Source of the DNA: Hydra vulgaris
Lineage: Eukaryota; Cnidaria; Hydrozoa; Anthoathecata; Hydridae
Assembly (NCBI RefSeq): GCF_038396675.1
Contig: NC_088926.1
Span: forward strand, 24,944,001 to 25,008,000
Direction: 5' to 3'
DNA: 64,000 nucleotides
Positions 1-14,664 of this stretch are shown here, piece after piece. The notes under the pieces are model-generated. The model searched no databases. It was not told where the DNA came from and was given only the letters and a program-made list of their open reading frames with translations. Within the stretch, counting starts at the first letter, position 1; every line of letters begins with the position of its first letter. A program made the translations under genes and the position numbers.

Positions 1-2224
<2,224 letters not shown>

Positions 2225-3120
2225 CTTAGGAGAACAATTATCTATTTATTATTGAAAGAAATTGATGCAAAAAGTATACATGGATCTAATCTCATTGCCT
2301 CTCCCAAGGATATGGCAGAACTATTTGCAAAGAGCTTTTACTCTAATTTATCTAAACTATCTGTATGTTTGTGTTCTGTCTGAACCTCTGGCGCAGTGTC
2401 TCTATAAAAATACTCATCTTGGGTAGATGTTAACTGCATCCACCTTAATTTCCCCTGCCCTGGGGTTCTTGGTTTAGTAAAGGCTAAAGATAGTGTCTTG
2501 AGAAATATACTTATCTTGGAAAGATGTTAACTGCATCCAGTTACTGTCTTGTATAAGGCCTCCAAGGCAAAGACTTTAGGGGTAAGCAGAATAATTATTT
2601 TGACCAGCCTCGAACCCCTTCTTCATCTATTAGGCTGGCGTAGATGTAAACCTGTGTTATATTGTTTCCTGTCTTGGATGATGAATGCTGGATTCTAATT
2701 ATTAATCTAATGCTAGTTCTTGACTTTTCTCATTAGTTTTTGCTTGTGCCTCCTTGATAGTGGCTATGCAATTCTTCCTGTTATCTCCTAATAAGGGTTC
2801 ACCTCTAAAACTCAGTTTAATGGTTCTGAGGCTGGCTGGTAGTAAGGTTTCCTGAACTCTGTGGTAGCTCTCAGAGAGGCTTATTCCATTAACAGCTGCA
2901 AAATATCAACAGAGTATTAACAGTGCCATGTTGCGCATGGATGGTGTCCCTGTTAATGCTTTTGTTGCACATTATTGAGGCCATTTAAGGAGCCCTATGT
3001 TACGACTTAATTAACAGGACTGAGAAAATTGAATAGCTCATTGCATTGGGAGGCTGTGCTCTATCTATGAATGAGTCAAGTTCTCTATTAGCCTAAATAT
3101 AATAAGACTCCAATAGTCAA
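2225..3120 (+). mobile_element. LINE linker fragment plus possible LINE 5' leader
   Basis: Bases 2225-2370 match the endonuclease-RT linker seen again at 4090-4160 (shared AAGGCAGAACTATTTGCAAA-type text). Bases 2371-3120 are less AT-rich, non-coding, and contain a direct repeat of GATGTTAACTGCATCC (near 2427 and 2522). They run straight into the endonuclease reading frame at 3121, which suggests the leader of that LINE copy. The leader interpretation is inference. Confidence 0.5.
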
Positions 3121-4740
3121 ATGCTTGGAGTACACATACGCATCAATTCACCTATTTGTTGTGAAATCAGGTTCGAATCTTTTGACTATTCCTTTATGTG
3201 CTTCCATTTAGCACCTCTTCACTCTATCACTTTTCTCTTTCTTCTTTATCATTCTCCTTCTTCCCAAGACTGCACTCTTTTAGATGTAATTTCTGATGAA
3301 ATTGACCATGCCTCTCTCTTTATCCCTCTGCCAATATTGTTGTTATTGGTGACTTTAATGCTTATCACACTAAATGGCTTGGCTCTAACGCCACTGATCC
3401 TGCTGGCACTAAAGGCTATAACGTCTCAATCATTTCTCAATCTCTTACTCAGATAGTTAACTTTGTGACTCGTATCCCATAATCATTATCCTTCACTCCT
3501 TGATTTATGTCTGGTCTCTGATCCTAGCTTGTGTTCAGTTCCTCCCTTTTCTCCCTTAGGTGGTTCTGACCATGCAATAATCTCTTTAAATCTTTCATCT
3601 CGTACTTCTTTTTCAGACTCACCCTATCATCGCACTACTTCCTACTACCCTAAAGCTGATTGGGACTCTTTTTAGGATTTTGTTTGTGACATTCCTTGGG
3701 CTGATGTCTTTTCCCACTCAGCTGAAAAATGCGCCTCTTATGTAACCTCCTAGATTCAGGCAGGAAGGGATGCTTTTATTGCTTCTTGTTGGTTCCAAGT
3801 CAAGCCTCATTCTACTCCATGGTTTTCACCCTCTTGTGCAGCTGCTATATCTAATCGTAAATTTTTTTTCATCTTTTTCAAAAGAGCAACTCTCTTGAGA
3901 ACAAACAGCTATTTATTATTGCAAGAAATTGATGTAAAATGGTGCTCTCTGATGCTACGCTTCATTATTCTCAGTTCACTAAATCTCGAATCTTATCTCA
4001 GAATTTACGCTCTAGAGACTTTTGGAAAATCTTCAACAGTGTCATTAACAAAGATAGGTCTAATATTCTATCTCTCATTCATGGAACTGAATTACTACCT
4101 CTCCTATAGATAAGGCAGAACTATTTGCAAAGAACTTTCCTTCTAATTTGACTCTCCAATCTTATGGCCATTCTCTTTCTTCCATTCCAATTAAACAGGT
4201 TAACTCATTGTTAGACATTTGAGTCATTCAAGCTTCTGTTGCTAAAGTCATATTTTAATTAAACACTTCTACGGTTTGTGGTCCAGACAGCATTTCTGTC
4301 ACAGTCTTACAAAATTGTTCTTCAGAACTCTCTTCAATTTTTTCTAAACTATTTAGTAAGTGCTTGACTGAGTCTTGTATTCCTGCCTGCTGGAAAATGG
4401 CATCTGTTGTTCCAATATTCAAAAACTCTGGTGAACATTCTGACCCCTCCATTTCTTGTCCAATTAGTCTTCTTTCTGTTATAAGCAAGGTCTTTGAGTC
4501 AAAGTCTTTTTGATAAACAAATTTATCAGACAATCAATACAGTAGACAGAGGCGGAGAGGCTAGGGCTATTGCTCTTGACATATTTAAGGTTTTTGATAA
4601 AGTTTGACATGTTGGTCTTCTGCATAAGTTTGCTTCATATGGTGTGTCTGGGAAAGTTTTTGAGATTATCAAATCGTTTCTTTCTAAACGCTTTATTAAA
4701 GTCATCCTTAAAGGCCAACACTCTTCTTCATTTCCAGTAA
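3121..4740 (+). mobile_element. CR1-like LINE fragment with APE endonuclease
   Basis: Reading across frames gives the C-terminal half of an APE-type endonuclease. It includes the diagnostic GDFNAYHTKW block (about 3350-3380, frame-shifted relative to the longest open frame). The linker and the N-terminal half of the reverse transcriptase follow (PACWKMAS near 4385-4405). Several stops and frameshifts are present. The copy ends at a junction where TTATCTACATGTGCTT occurs twice (near 4745 and 4770), which marks the join with the next copy. Confidence 0.75.
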
Positions 4741-4779
4741 CTTCTTATCTACATGTGCTTTTTGTTTCTTATCTACATG

Positions 4780-6818
4780 TGCTTCTTACATAACTTCGTG
4801 GACTCAGGCAGGCACGGAATCTTTTATTCCCTCTCGACAATTCCAGGTCAAGCCTCACTCTTCTCCATTGTTTTCCTTACATTGTGCTGCTGCAATTACC
4901 AATCGAAACCGTTACTTCCATATCTATCAGCAAAACAATTCTCCAGAAAACAGGGGTCTGTTTATTACTGCTAGAAACCATTGTAAAAAGGTTTTGTTTA
5001 ACGCCAAAGTCCACTATTCTCAAGTCATGAAATCTCGTATTTCATTGCGAAAATTAGGCTCTCGTGACTTCTGGAGAATCTTTAATATTATCAATAATAA
5101 GGGCAAATCTGTAATTCCACCCTTCTTGTATGGTTCAGACTTTGTCACCTCACCTAAAGACAAAGCTGAATTTATTGCTTAAAACTTTTCATCAATATAA
5201 TCTCTTGATTCCACTAGTTGCATTCTACCTGATATAGCCAACAAACAGGTTGATCCATTGCTTGACATTTGCATCACTCCAGCATCTGTATCTAAAGTGA
5301 TTTCCTGCTTAGACTCTTCTACAGCTTGTAGCCCAGACAACATACCTGTTATAGTCTTGCAGAAGTGTTCTCCAGAGCTGTCATCTATACTTTCAAAACT
5401 ATTCAACAAGTGCTTATCAGAGTCTTGTTTTCCAGCCTGCTGGAAAGGCAACCTGCTGCATCTGTTATCCCTATTTTCAAAAATTCTGGAGAGCGATCTG
5501 ATTCATCTAACTAACATCCCATTAGTCTTCTTTCTATCATAAGCAAGGTTTTTGACTCTTTAATTAACAAACACTTAATCTCTCATCTTAAATCTAATAA
5601 CTTACTTTCTGCTCATCAATATGGATTTTGATCTTCTTGTTCTACAGCTGTTTGCTAACTGTAATAATCAATAGGTTTTATTGTGCATTAGATAAAGGTG
5701 GAGAGGTTAAGGCCATCGCTCTTGACATTTCCAAAACTTTTGATCAAGTTTGGTATGCTGGTCTTCTCCATAAGCTTTCTTCTTACAGTATATCTGGTAA
5801 CATCTTTAATATTATTGAATCCTTTCTTTCCAATCGTAGTATAAAAGTTGTCCTTGATGGACAGCACTCTTCTTATTCTCTAACATCTGGGGTTCTTTAA
5901 GGTTCTATCCATGGCACTATACTCTTTTTAATTTACATTAGTGATCTTCCAGATATTCTCACATCTAAGGTGGTATTGTTTGCTGATGATACCATTTATT
6001 CTTGTCATAATAAGAAGCCAACACTCTGATTGCTTGGAGGGGGCATTTGAGCTTGAAAAGGATCTCACTTATGCTACAGCATGGGCCTTACAGTGGCTGA
6101 TTTAGATAAAACTCAATTTTTTTCAGCCAATCGTTATTGCAATAATTTAGATCTTCCTATATTAATGAACAGTAATGTACTCGATGAGTCATTTATCCTT
6201 CATCTTCTAGGATTAACTCTTACTTCCGATCTTTCTTGGAAACCAGATCCGTTGCAAAATTAGCATCTGCTAAGGTTGCATCTCTTTATTGAGCTAGACA
6301 CTTTCTTACTTCAGATTCTATTCTCTATCTCTATAAATCTCAAATCCAGTCTAGTATGGAATACCTTTGCCATATCTGGGGCGGATCTTCTAATGATGCC
6401 CTTTCTCTTTTAGACAAGGTGCAAAAACGCATTGTCATAGTGTTGCTTCTCTTTCTCTTTTCTACAGATACTATAATGGGCACTACTCTAAAGAGCTAGT
6501 GTCTTTTGTGCCATGTACTAAAATTCATTTTTGTGTTACTCGTCATTCAATTAAGTCTAATCCTTTTTCTTTGAATGTTCCTAAGTGCTCCAAAAACTCT
6601 TATTCCTCTAGTTTTTTTCCTTGAACATCAGTTCTTTGGTATTGGCTTCCTTCATCATGTATTCCTGATTCAGATTCATATAATTTACAATCCTTTAAGT
6701 TGTCTGTCAATTGTTATCTTGCTCTACAATCTTCATCGTTTCTTTTCCAGTAACTTCCAACTGTAATTAGTGGTTCCTTGCAGCCTTGTTGGAAGCGAAG
6801 ATGCTTAAAAAAAAAAAT
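4780..6818 (+). mobile_element. CR1-like LINE fragment with RT and 3' end
   Basis: This copy starts inside the endonuclease C-terminus and continues through the linker (4868-5182) and reverse transcriptase (5258-5900, then near 5960-5990 with the VLFADD motif). The C-terminal region follows to about 6770. It ends in a 3' UTR with TTGCAGCCTTGTTGGAAG followed by a poly(A) run near 6807-6818. Stops and frameshifts at about 5190, 5455, 5630 and 6005 make it inactive. It is the most complete plus-strand copy of the family here. Confidence 0.8.
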
Positions 6819-6819
6819 A

Positions 6820-7492
6820 GTATTAATGAATGGCAACCCTCTCACTGAGTTCTCTTGGATTATCATTTACCACTGACCTTTCATGGAAACCATATATACA
6901 ATCGATTGCTAAATTAGCATCTGCTAAGGTTGCTTCTCTTTATTGTGCTTGCCATTTTCTCTCTCTTGATTCCATTCTCTATCTCTACTAATCTCTTATT
7001 CATCCCTGTATGGAATACTGTTGTCATATTTGGGCTGGTTCTTCTAATGATGCTCTTTCTCTTCTAGGCAAGGTCCAAAAACTAATTGTAAACGTAGTTG
7101 GACCCAGTCTATCTGCTAAGCTTGAGCTTCTTTCCCATCATCGTAAAAATGTGTCTCTATCTTTTTTCTACAAATATTATCATGGCCACTGCTCAAGGGA
7201 GCTTTCATCTCTAGTTCCATCAACCAAAACTCATTCTCACCTGACTTGTCATTCACCAAAGTCTTATTCTTTTACTGTATCTGTCCCTGCATGCTCCTAA
7301 AACTTTTATTCATATAGCTTTTTTCCTGGCACTTCAACCTTTTGGAACTCTCTCCCATCTTCATATTTTCATAACTCATACAACCTTCAACTTTTTAAGT
7401 CTTCTGTCAACCGTTTCCTTGCTCTATAACTATCAACTTAATAGTGGCTGCTTGCAGCCATGTTAGGAGTGAGTCGAAATTAAAAAAAAAAA
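6820..7492 (+). mobile_element. CR1-like LINE 3' end copy
   Basis: This is a 5'-truncated copy of the LINE C-terminus (the 7010-7300 frame resembles 6355-6560). It ends with GGCTGCTTGCAGCCATGTTAG and a poly(A) run at 7482-7492. It lies directly behind the poly(A) end of the preceding copy, so two 3' ends are stacked in tandem. Confidence 0.75.
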
Positions 7493-7564
7493 TTTGTCTC
7501 ATGGATAATGAGACAAATCTAATGATCAAGAGTGTGGCTAATGACCACACTCTTGGTCATTAGA
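7492..7564. repeat. Pair of abutting hairpins
   Basis: Hairpin A has 11-bp arms (7492-7502 and 7508-7518, perfect, 5-base loop). Hairpin B has 20-bp arms (7518-7537 and 7545-7564, 19 of 20 pairing, 7-base loop). They share base 7518, and the pair directly follows the LINE poly(A). Confidence 0.9.
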
Positions 7565-7589
7565 TCCATTGTCATCCCAAAGAATCAGG

Positions 7590-8145
7590 TTAGTTGATTG
7601 TAAGAAACTTAAAGCATTCCTGCTTATGTTGGTAAAGCTATTTCCCACTTAAACTCTTCTTCAGCTTGTGGTCCACACAAAATTTCCCATCAGTCTTATA
7701 AAAGACTCGTCATTACTCATTTAACAAGTAAATAACTTAATTTTTGTTTTCCTGCTTGCTGGAAAATGACAACTGTGATTTTTGATTTTTAAAAACTTTT
7801 AGGTAAGCACAAAAGTTGTAAGATCTGCTCTAGCTGCTAAGCTACTGTTCCATCGTCAGGTTCTCTCTTTTCTATAAACACTGTTATGGTTACTGCTCAA
7901 ATGAGCTACCATCTTGTTTTATCAACTAAAATTAAATCTCCCATGACTCATCATTTAACATTTCATAATTTTTTTTACTTTAACTGTTCTTTTATGTTCA
8001 ACAAACTTTTATTCGTTAAGTTTTTTTCTTTGAACATCGGTTCTTCATCAAATTCTCTCCTCAATCTTCTGTCATCTGCTTTTTTGCTCTCTAACTAACT
8101 TCTTTGTCTTGTTGGGGGTGAATTCTATTTGAAAGAAATGAAAAA
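7590..8145 (+). mobile_element. CR1-like LINE remnant with internal deletion
   Basis: Bases 7640-7780 encode decayed RT text (SACGPH, then FCFPACWK). After a large internal deletion the C-terminal domain resumes (7886-8098), followed by the 3' UTR-like GTCTTGTTGGGGGTGAA. This copy is inactive. The following 8146-8756 is AT-rich and I see nothing in it. Confidence 0.65.
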
Positions 8146-8756
8146 CTAAAAGGTTTCTTGTTTTTTTTATTGCAACTAATTTAGGCAAAATATTGACCAG
8201 GTAAACTTTTGAATCTTTTGTAACTGAGTGACATCAAATGCTGTTAATTTTGTAAGTGAAGCAGAAAGTAATTTTCTTTCTTACTTAAGTATCAGAAAAT
8301 AAAATTAGTTAATTTTTTGGGTTTGTTGCTGTTGGTTCATCTGGTGCGTTAGTGAAGTAGAAGCTGGTGTGAGGTTGTTTGCATAAAAAGTAAATGCGTA
8401 TGGAGACTTTTTGTTGAGTCAGTTTCACATCTCTGATGTAAGTACACTTCAAACAGTGGTGTTAAAGTGTACTGATTTCAAAAAATATTTTGCAATCTGT
8501 ACACTTTTGACCTAATTTTAGCACATTTTCTGTTTAAATAACTTGCAATTTTAGTTTAATTAAAACTAGTACCATTGAATAGTCACAAGCAAATAATGTT
8601 CGAGAATAAAATGTTAAAAAACTAGAATAAGTATGACTGAGCACCAACAAATTATTGCAAATAACATTGCCAATACTTAAAAACAAAATTGCATAAATTT
8701 TAAATTTGATTGCAACCAAATTTAAAAAAATAAGAAGTTTACAGTATGAAAAAAGT

Positions 8757-9720
8757 AATTTTTTTTTAATGAAATGAGTTCACTCCCAACAAGGCTGGTA
8801 GTCACAATAAGTCACATGATATTGAGTTTTGGCTAATAGAACAAGTGATAGTAGCTTGCTCGTGATGTAATAGAACAAGTAAAGATAGCCTGCTTGTCCA
8901 TGATAGTATTTTTATAGAAGTAAAAGAGACACAATTTTATGACCATGGGACAGTGGCTTAACTAGATAAGGAGGTAAGTGGCTTAACTAGATAAGGTAGA
9001 TAAAGGAGGCTCAACAACATTTACAATACAAATTTGAACCATGTTTAAAATGAAAGAGTCTTATTTAAAGAAACCAGCTTAATATAACTGCAGTATTTCA
9101 TACACGGATAAAAAAAGGTTTATAGTAGTAAAGAATGAAATTAAGAGTAAAAAAATGGTGTGCACAATAAAGAGTGACAACTTAGCTAATGCAAACTTTG
9201 CAATAGATTATATAAATGAGAGTCAAAAGAGGTCACGGACAATAGAAGAGATAGTAGTCGAGGAATATCAGTAGTATTGTGGTAATTATCAGGGATAAAC
9301 AACTGGTTTTTGTTTGGGTTATAGTTCAGCATCCATTGTCTCAGCCCCAAGCTCTTACAGAAGAGCATCAGATTTAAGATTAGCTTTCTGTTCTGTGCGA
9401 TCAAAATGTTATTACTTTTTGTCAAGGTTTACAAAATTTATATAATATAAATTACCATCTTAATTAGCACCAATCAAACTTTCTCCGTGATTTAGTTTTG
9501 TCATTAACAATTTCTTTAGAGATTAGAAAGATCATCAATAAAGAACAACATATGACCATGGAAAGAATCTTGTGATGAACCTCAAAAGTTAATGGGTTAG
9601 AAGGAGATTGTTGTCTACTAAGGACAACTTTAAAAGTGTGGTTAGAAATTAATGATTCAAAATTTTACCAGACCTAGACTTTAAAGGTCAAATCTTGAGA
9701 TTTGGAGATTTATTAATTGA
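8757..9720 (-). mobile_element. CR1-like LINE remnant, minus strand
   Basis: Read on the minus strand this begins around 9720 with decayed RT text (FKVVLS, near 9640). It continues through a QWMLNYNPNKNQLF segment (9186-9425) that corresponds to the region after the RT catalytic block in the other copies. It ends with CCAGCCTTGTTGGGAGTGAA and an A-rich tail at about 8757-8770. It is heavily decayed. Confidence 0.65.
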
Positions 9721-9924
9721 AGTAAGATATTATTGTCTTACAATTAAAAAAAAATCATTTTAAAAAGAAATTGAAAAAAATAACTATAATATAGTTATAA
9801 TGATTATAAAATATGTAAACATGGCCGTTTACTGAAACAAGTTTTACTTTTAAAAAGACCTTTGTATAGAAAATTGATATAAAATCAACTAAACAACTTA
9901 TCAATTAGTTGAATAGCTACTAAT

Positions 9925-10055
9925 CTCTTAAATTTTGAAGTTTTCTATTTTGTAAAATAAATTTTTCAAAATAGAAAACTTCAAAATTTAGAGTATGTTG
10001 TATATTAATTAACTACTTAACAAGATAAATAGTTAATTAATGTACAACATACTCT
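9925..10055. repeat. Pair of abutting hairpins
   Basis: Hairpin A has arms 9925-9952 and 9967-9993 (27 paired with one single-base bulge). Hairpin B has arms 9990-10015 and 10030-10055 (25 of 26 paired) with a 14-base loop. The two share AGAG at 9990-9993. Arm sequences of A and B are unrelated to each other. 10056-10767 is AT-rich with nothing else recognised. Confidence 0.9.
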
Positions 10056-10767
10056 AAAAAAGATATATTATAATGGTAAAGAAATAAACTTATATTTTTC
10101 CTTCTCCAGATACTTAGATAAAGAGTACTTATTGCGGCAAGAGGAAACTGTCTGCTTAAATCATTTGATGTATTTACTATATCCACCTATATTTTAGTGT
10201 GATGTCATTATTGACATTTTATGTGGAGCTAATTCCAAATTATTATATACCCCACATGTTCTTGTTATACAACGAAGGATAGAATTTCAATAAATACAGC
10301 TGTATAAAAACTTTTTTTAAATAGATATTTATTTATAGAAACAACAACAACACCAATAGAAACAAGTACAAAAATATTTTCATATGTTGACATTTAAATT
10401 GAGTAAAAAAGTGGCCCCCAAGATTTGGTAGTCACGTTATCACTGTGATCCCGATTAAAAACTCTCTCGCCACTTCAAACTTAGACTTTGCTTATTTCAA
10501 TATTGTAAAACACAAACCTCAACCTTTAATTACCGCCCCTACCAACTTTTTTTATTAATAACATTTCTTCTTTTTTTAATCCAAAAGTGATTAAAAAATA
10601 AAAATAAGTAAATTTTTTTGGTTGTTTTGGGTGTAAAGGCCTATTGCAAGAATTGTTCAAATTATTGCTCCCTATTTATGTAGATTTTATGTTTTTTAAA
10701 CAGACATCTAAATAGATTCTTTATTGTTTTTATGTTTCCTATATTTATATGCATATTATATTATTAG

Positions 10768-10859
10768 AAGATGCAGAATACATACTTGAAAAAGATTATA
10801 ATCTCGTGGCAATGCCAAAAGGACCGTTAACTTTTGAAGACGTCGAAAATTTTCGCAAA
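10768..10859 (+). CDS. Possible orphan coding exon
   Basis: An AG acceptor at 10766-10767 is followed by an open segment of 30 whole codons containing AEYILEKDYN and MPKGPLTFEDVENFRK. It has non-repetitive, acidic and basic mixed composition unlike the surrounding AT-rich DNA. A GT at 10860-10861 could serve as donor, and the reading frame would otherwise stop at 10868. No partner exons were recognised, and the family is unknown. It may be an exon of a larger unseen gene or a gene relic. Confidence 0.3.
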
Positions 10860-11076
10860 GTAAAATAGACTCTAATAATACTTGAAATGAATTATTGTAA
10901 ATAATTTAGTTTTATTATTTAATTTTGTAGTTTTTATTTATATTTAAAGGCAATTTTTTTTAATGTATACTCAGCGAATTTTATTATTGAACAATTATTA
11001 AGTAAACAAACTCGTTGTTGACCTGTCGACTGTCTGACTCTTTTATGACGGCCCGACCGAAACCTCATAGATTAGT

Positions 11077-12306
11077 AGGGTAGAGCGGGGCTGGTTGAGC
11101 ATACAGGCATATTGGGCAATTAAAACATCTCAAAACCTACGCATTACATGACAAAACATATAATGAGTGAAAGTTAGGGAAATTAGAATTTTAACACAAT
11201 GCGCAACAAGTTATTACTGCACTTTTTCTATTTTGGACCAAAAAAGTAAAAAATAAAAAGTTTTGCTACTTTTCTCTTAGATGCTTTTAAATTTTTTTAT
11301 CTGACATCACTTGTGTTGATATTTAACAATTTATTGGACTTTCGATTAAAATTACCCGTTTTTTCATAAATTTTACTGTTCTCTTTAAAACCTAACTAAT
11401 ATGTCACCTAGTCGAGTAGGGTTTGAGCAGATTAGAAAAAAATAAATAAAACTGAATTTTAGAACACAAAGAAAAAACTTTGATGAAAAATAATCCAAGG
11501 TTCATTATTTATATATATTTTTAAAATAATTTTTAAATCGGGCTTAAAAGTTCAAGATAGTTGTATAAAATAATATTTCTATATTTAATTTAATGACGTT
11601 TTCTCACTATTTAATTTTTTCTCTTCTCATACTTATGTCATTAAAGTGTATAAAATAAAAAGTTTATAAATTATACACGCTAACTGTTAGTGAAAATTTT
11701 ATTGATAATTCACCCAAGTTTCGCACCGTGCATATTCATTCATTTGTTGATTGCTCAACTTACCCTACACTATTGCTTAACTAATACCGCTGGGGCAGGT
11801 TGAGCAGCTCCGCAAACTTGAGGCAATATGTTTTTATAAAAATCAAAAAATATACTTAGTTACTAGATAAATAAATTTTAATTTATCGGAGATGTATAAG
11901 TTTCAGCGGTATACTTGTTGTTTTTTTTTAAATAATATTTTTAATATTAGATTTCCAGATAGTTACAGAATTGCACTTAGTATCAGAGTCACAGCAATCG
12001 TTTAAATGCACTTCATGTATGGTTACAGACGAGAGCTGTAAATTTATCAAATTTATGTAGTTATTTTTATGAAAATAAATTGCTTGTAAGTGTTTAATAT
12101 CGTATATTTTTCAAACTATTGCGACATAAACACACACACAAAAAAAATGATAAAAATATACATATTTAAATATTCAGGTAGTCTAAAATATGAGAAAGAT
12201 ATTTTTGTTAGCGTTATTCTTTAAGAAAATTATAATAGTATGCATATTGATATAAGTTCCAGCTTCTAATTATATTAGAGTAGGGTAGGGCTAGTTGAGC
12301 AATTTT
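11077..12306. repeat. GGTTGAGCA-bearing interspersed repeat
   Basis: A TAGGGTAG..GGCTGGTTGAGCA block occurs at about 11077-11102 and again at about 12280-12302 in the same orientation. Related GTTGAGCA/TTTGAGCA motifs lie at about 11420 and 11795, and an inverted TGCTCAACTTACCCTA lies at about 11753-11768. This resembles ends and sub-ends of a non-autonomous DNA element, but boundaries and target duplication were not resolved. Confidence 0.45.
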
Positions 12307-12483
12307 TACTAAATCTAACCAATCTCTTATTGCCCAGTCAAATTAGGTGTTGACCCAAAAAAATTAGGAGCAAATTGAAAATTGCTGGAAATGTTCTGTA
12401 TGCACTCCTAATTCATATTTTTAAAAAATGGCTGAAATTTGGAGAGGAGCTTTACCTAAAATCCAAGATGACATCCAAAATAT

Positions 12484-12830
<347 letters not shown>

Positions 12831-13260
12831 TCTTGTTTGTACTATTTCGTTTGTGAGGTCAAGAAATTAATTTCCAACCTTTTTTTTATTTTATGAAAAA
12901 GCAAAATGGTTATCAAAAACCAAGATGGCGGCAAAAACGGCGTCAAAATTGAAATGTTTAATGTCTCAGCTTGTTGATCAAATTGAAGTATATTAAGAAT
13001 TATAGCTTAACTACACGTATGTCAAAATTTAACAAAATTATCATAATTATATTATCAATAACTTTAATACATTTGTTTGTAAATTGTTCCAATTGTCTCT
13101 TCATCTGAACTATTGACATCTTTGTTTGTGTCATTGTCATAATCTTTATCTTTACCAGATGTGTCAGCATCATTTACGTTTGCAGGATTTAAGCAACCCA
13201 CTATATGACATGACCCACACATTATTGAGCAAATTAAATCACCTAAATACAATTAATGTA

Positions 13261-13353
13261 ACTATTAGGGTACAGTGTCACAATGTACCCTAATAGTCAT
13301 ATTAAACGGAGACTGACAGCTGTACACAATGTGGGTACAGCTGTAAGTCTCCG
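13261..13353. repeat. Pair of adjacent hairpins
   Basis: Hairpin A has arms 13261-13277 and 13281-13297 (16 of 17 paired, 3-base loop). Hairpin B has arms 13307-13325 and 13335-13353 (18 of 19 paired, 9-base loop). Nine bases separate them. The sequences are unrelated to the other hairpin pairs. Confidence 0.9.
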
Positions 13354-13424
13354 GTTCGTTTTGCTCTAATAAACAGCCTCATCATTAGCACTTGAGTAAA
13401 TATTGCACCTATAAATTTACAGTT

Positions 13425-13858
13425 TTACTTGAAGCAGCAGCAGACTGCAGCGCAGCGTTCATTTTGCCTAAATGTTATCAATCCCTGGACATTCGTTGAG
13501 TCTTTCTGCAGATGATATGTTGTTAGGATCTGGGAATGTAAATTGCTGATCTCAACTTCAGCAGTTTTATCGATTGGTCTATTTAACTCCTGCAGTACAA
13601 CAACTGCTAACGTTAATTGAGTCATAAAGTGTGCTTGAATTGCCCGTGCATAGGCATTCAACATGTGAACAACGGAAGCCATTGCATAAAAAGTCCCCCA
13701 AATCTCATCCAATCCACTTCCAGACATAATTTGTCCAACAGCTATCATGAAAGTTCATTAATAAATGAAAAACCTTAACTCGTACAAAAACCAAAAATAT
13801 ATTACCATCGATACCAGAAGTCGCTACTAACTCGCATACTTTGGCAAATAAAGGCTGG
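13425..13858 (-). pseudogene. Fragment of unnamed repetitive gene family, two exons
   Basis: On the minus strand, exon a (13858-13806) encodes PLFAKVCELVATSGID. Exon b (13741-13425) encodes VGQIMSGSGLDEIWG, followed by a segment rich in hydrophobic and small residues (VVHMLNAYARAIQAHF). The intron is only 64 bp (13742-13805), with GTAATA and GATAG ends, and joining it keeps the frame. From general recall this resembles a repetitive invertebrate protein family of DUF6589-like type; that assignment is weak. No start codon or full-length partner is visible, so it is treated as a relic. A second minus-strand open segment at 13064-13252 (acidic, Asp/Ser-rich) lies just beyond the hairpin pair and may be unrelated. 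Confidence 0.4.
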
Positions 13859-14031
13859 TGAAAGTAACAAAACATGTCAGTTGATTAGCTTTCTTGTATT
13901 CTTCTTTAGCCATGTGTAATTTGTATATTGTGCTTAAATCTCCTGGCATTATTAAATAACGGTATTAGTGAGACATAGGACAATACGTACAGATGGCTTT
14001 CAGCCATGGAAAGTGCAATATAGTCGTTCCA

Positions 14032-14080
14032 ACTAGAGATGTGCCGGGTACCCGGTTTGAACCCGGGGACCTTGTAAAAC
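14032..14080. mobile_element. hAT-like transposon end
   Basis: The text TAGAGATGTGCCGGGTACCC followed by GGTTTGAACCCGGG is GC-rich against its surroundings. It resembles the terminal sequence of hAT-type non-autonomous elements. The partner end was not located. 14100-14660 is AT-rich and I see nothing else in it. Confidence 0.4.
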
Positions 14081-14664
14081 CAATAATAGATCACCATCGA
14101 TTAAACCGATAAAACCGCCGAATTTTGTTGATGTAACAGACATAATCATTAAGAGCTGTAACTAATAAATAATAAAAATAATAACACAAATTTAATTTTA
14201 TTGTTACTTTAAGTTGTGTAGAAATATTATTAACCAGATCAAAAATAGTGCTTCAATCAATAAACCTCTTGATAGTTTCAGAAGTTGATAATTCCTATGT
14301 ACTAAATCTTGACGTGTCTCACTTAAATTACGTTTTCAAATATATTTTTGCTGTATTATATTGCAAAACGTTGGTAGCAGATAATATTGAAAAAAGGAAA
14401 CTGATTTATACAGATATAAAAACCGTAAAACAAAATAATATAAGAGTAGTATAAAATCTGGGCCAAAATAAAAGTTTTCAAAAAAAGCGTTTGGCTTAAA
14501 AAAGTATGATATTATTTCAACCATTTTCAAAAAAGTGTTTAGCCTAGAAAGTATGATATTATTTCAACCATAATTTCAATAATAAAAGTCAATAATAAAA
14601 AAAATTATAAAATTAAATTTATAATTTTTGGCGAACTTTAAATTCTAGATGTATCATAATAACA

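Noticed and set aside
4255-4533. Minus-strand 92-codon gene
   Set aside because: Shadow of the plus-strand LINE reverse transcriptase in this segment.
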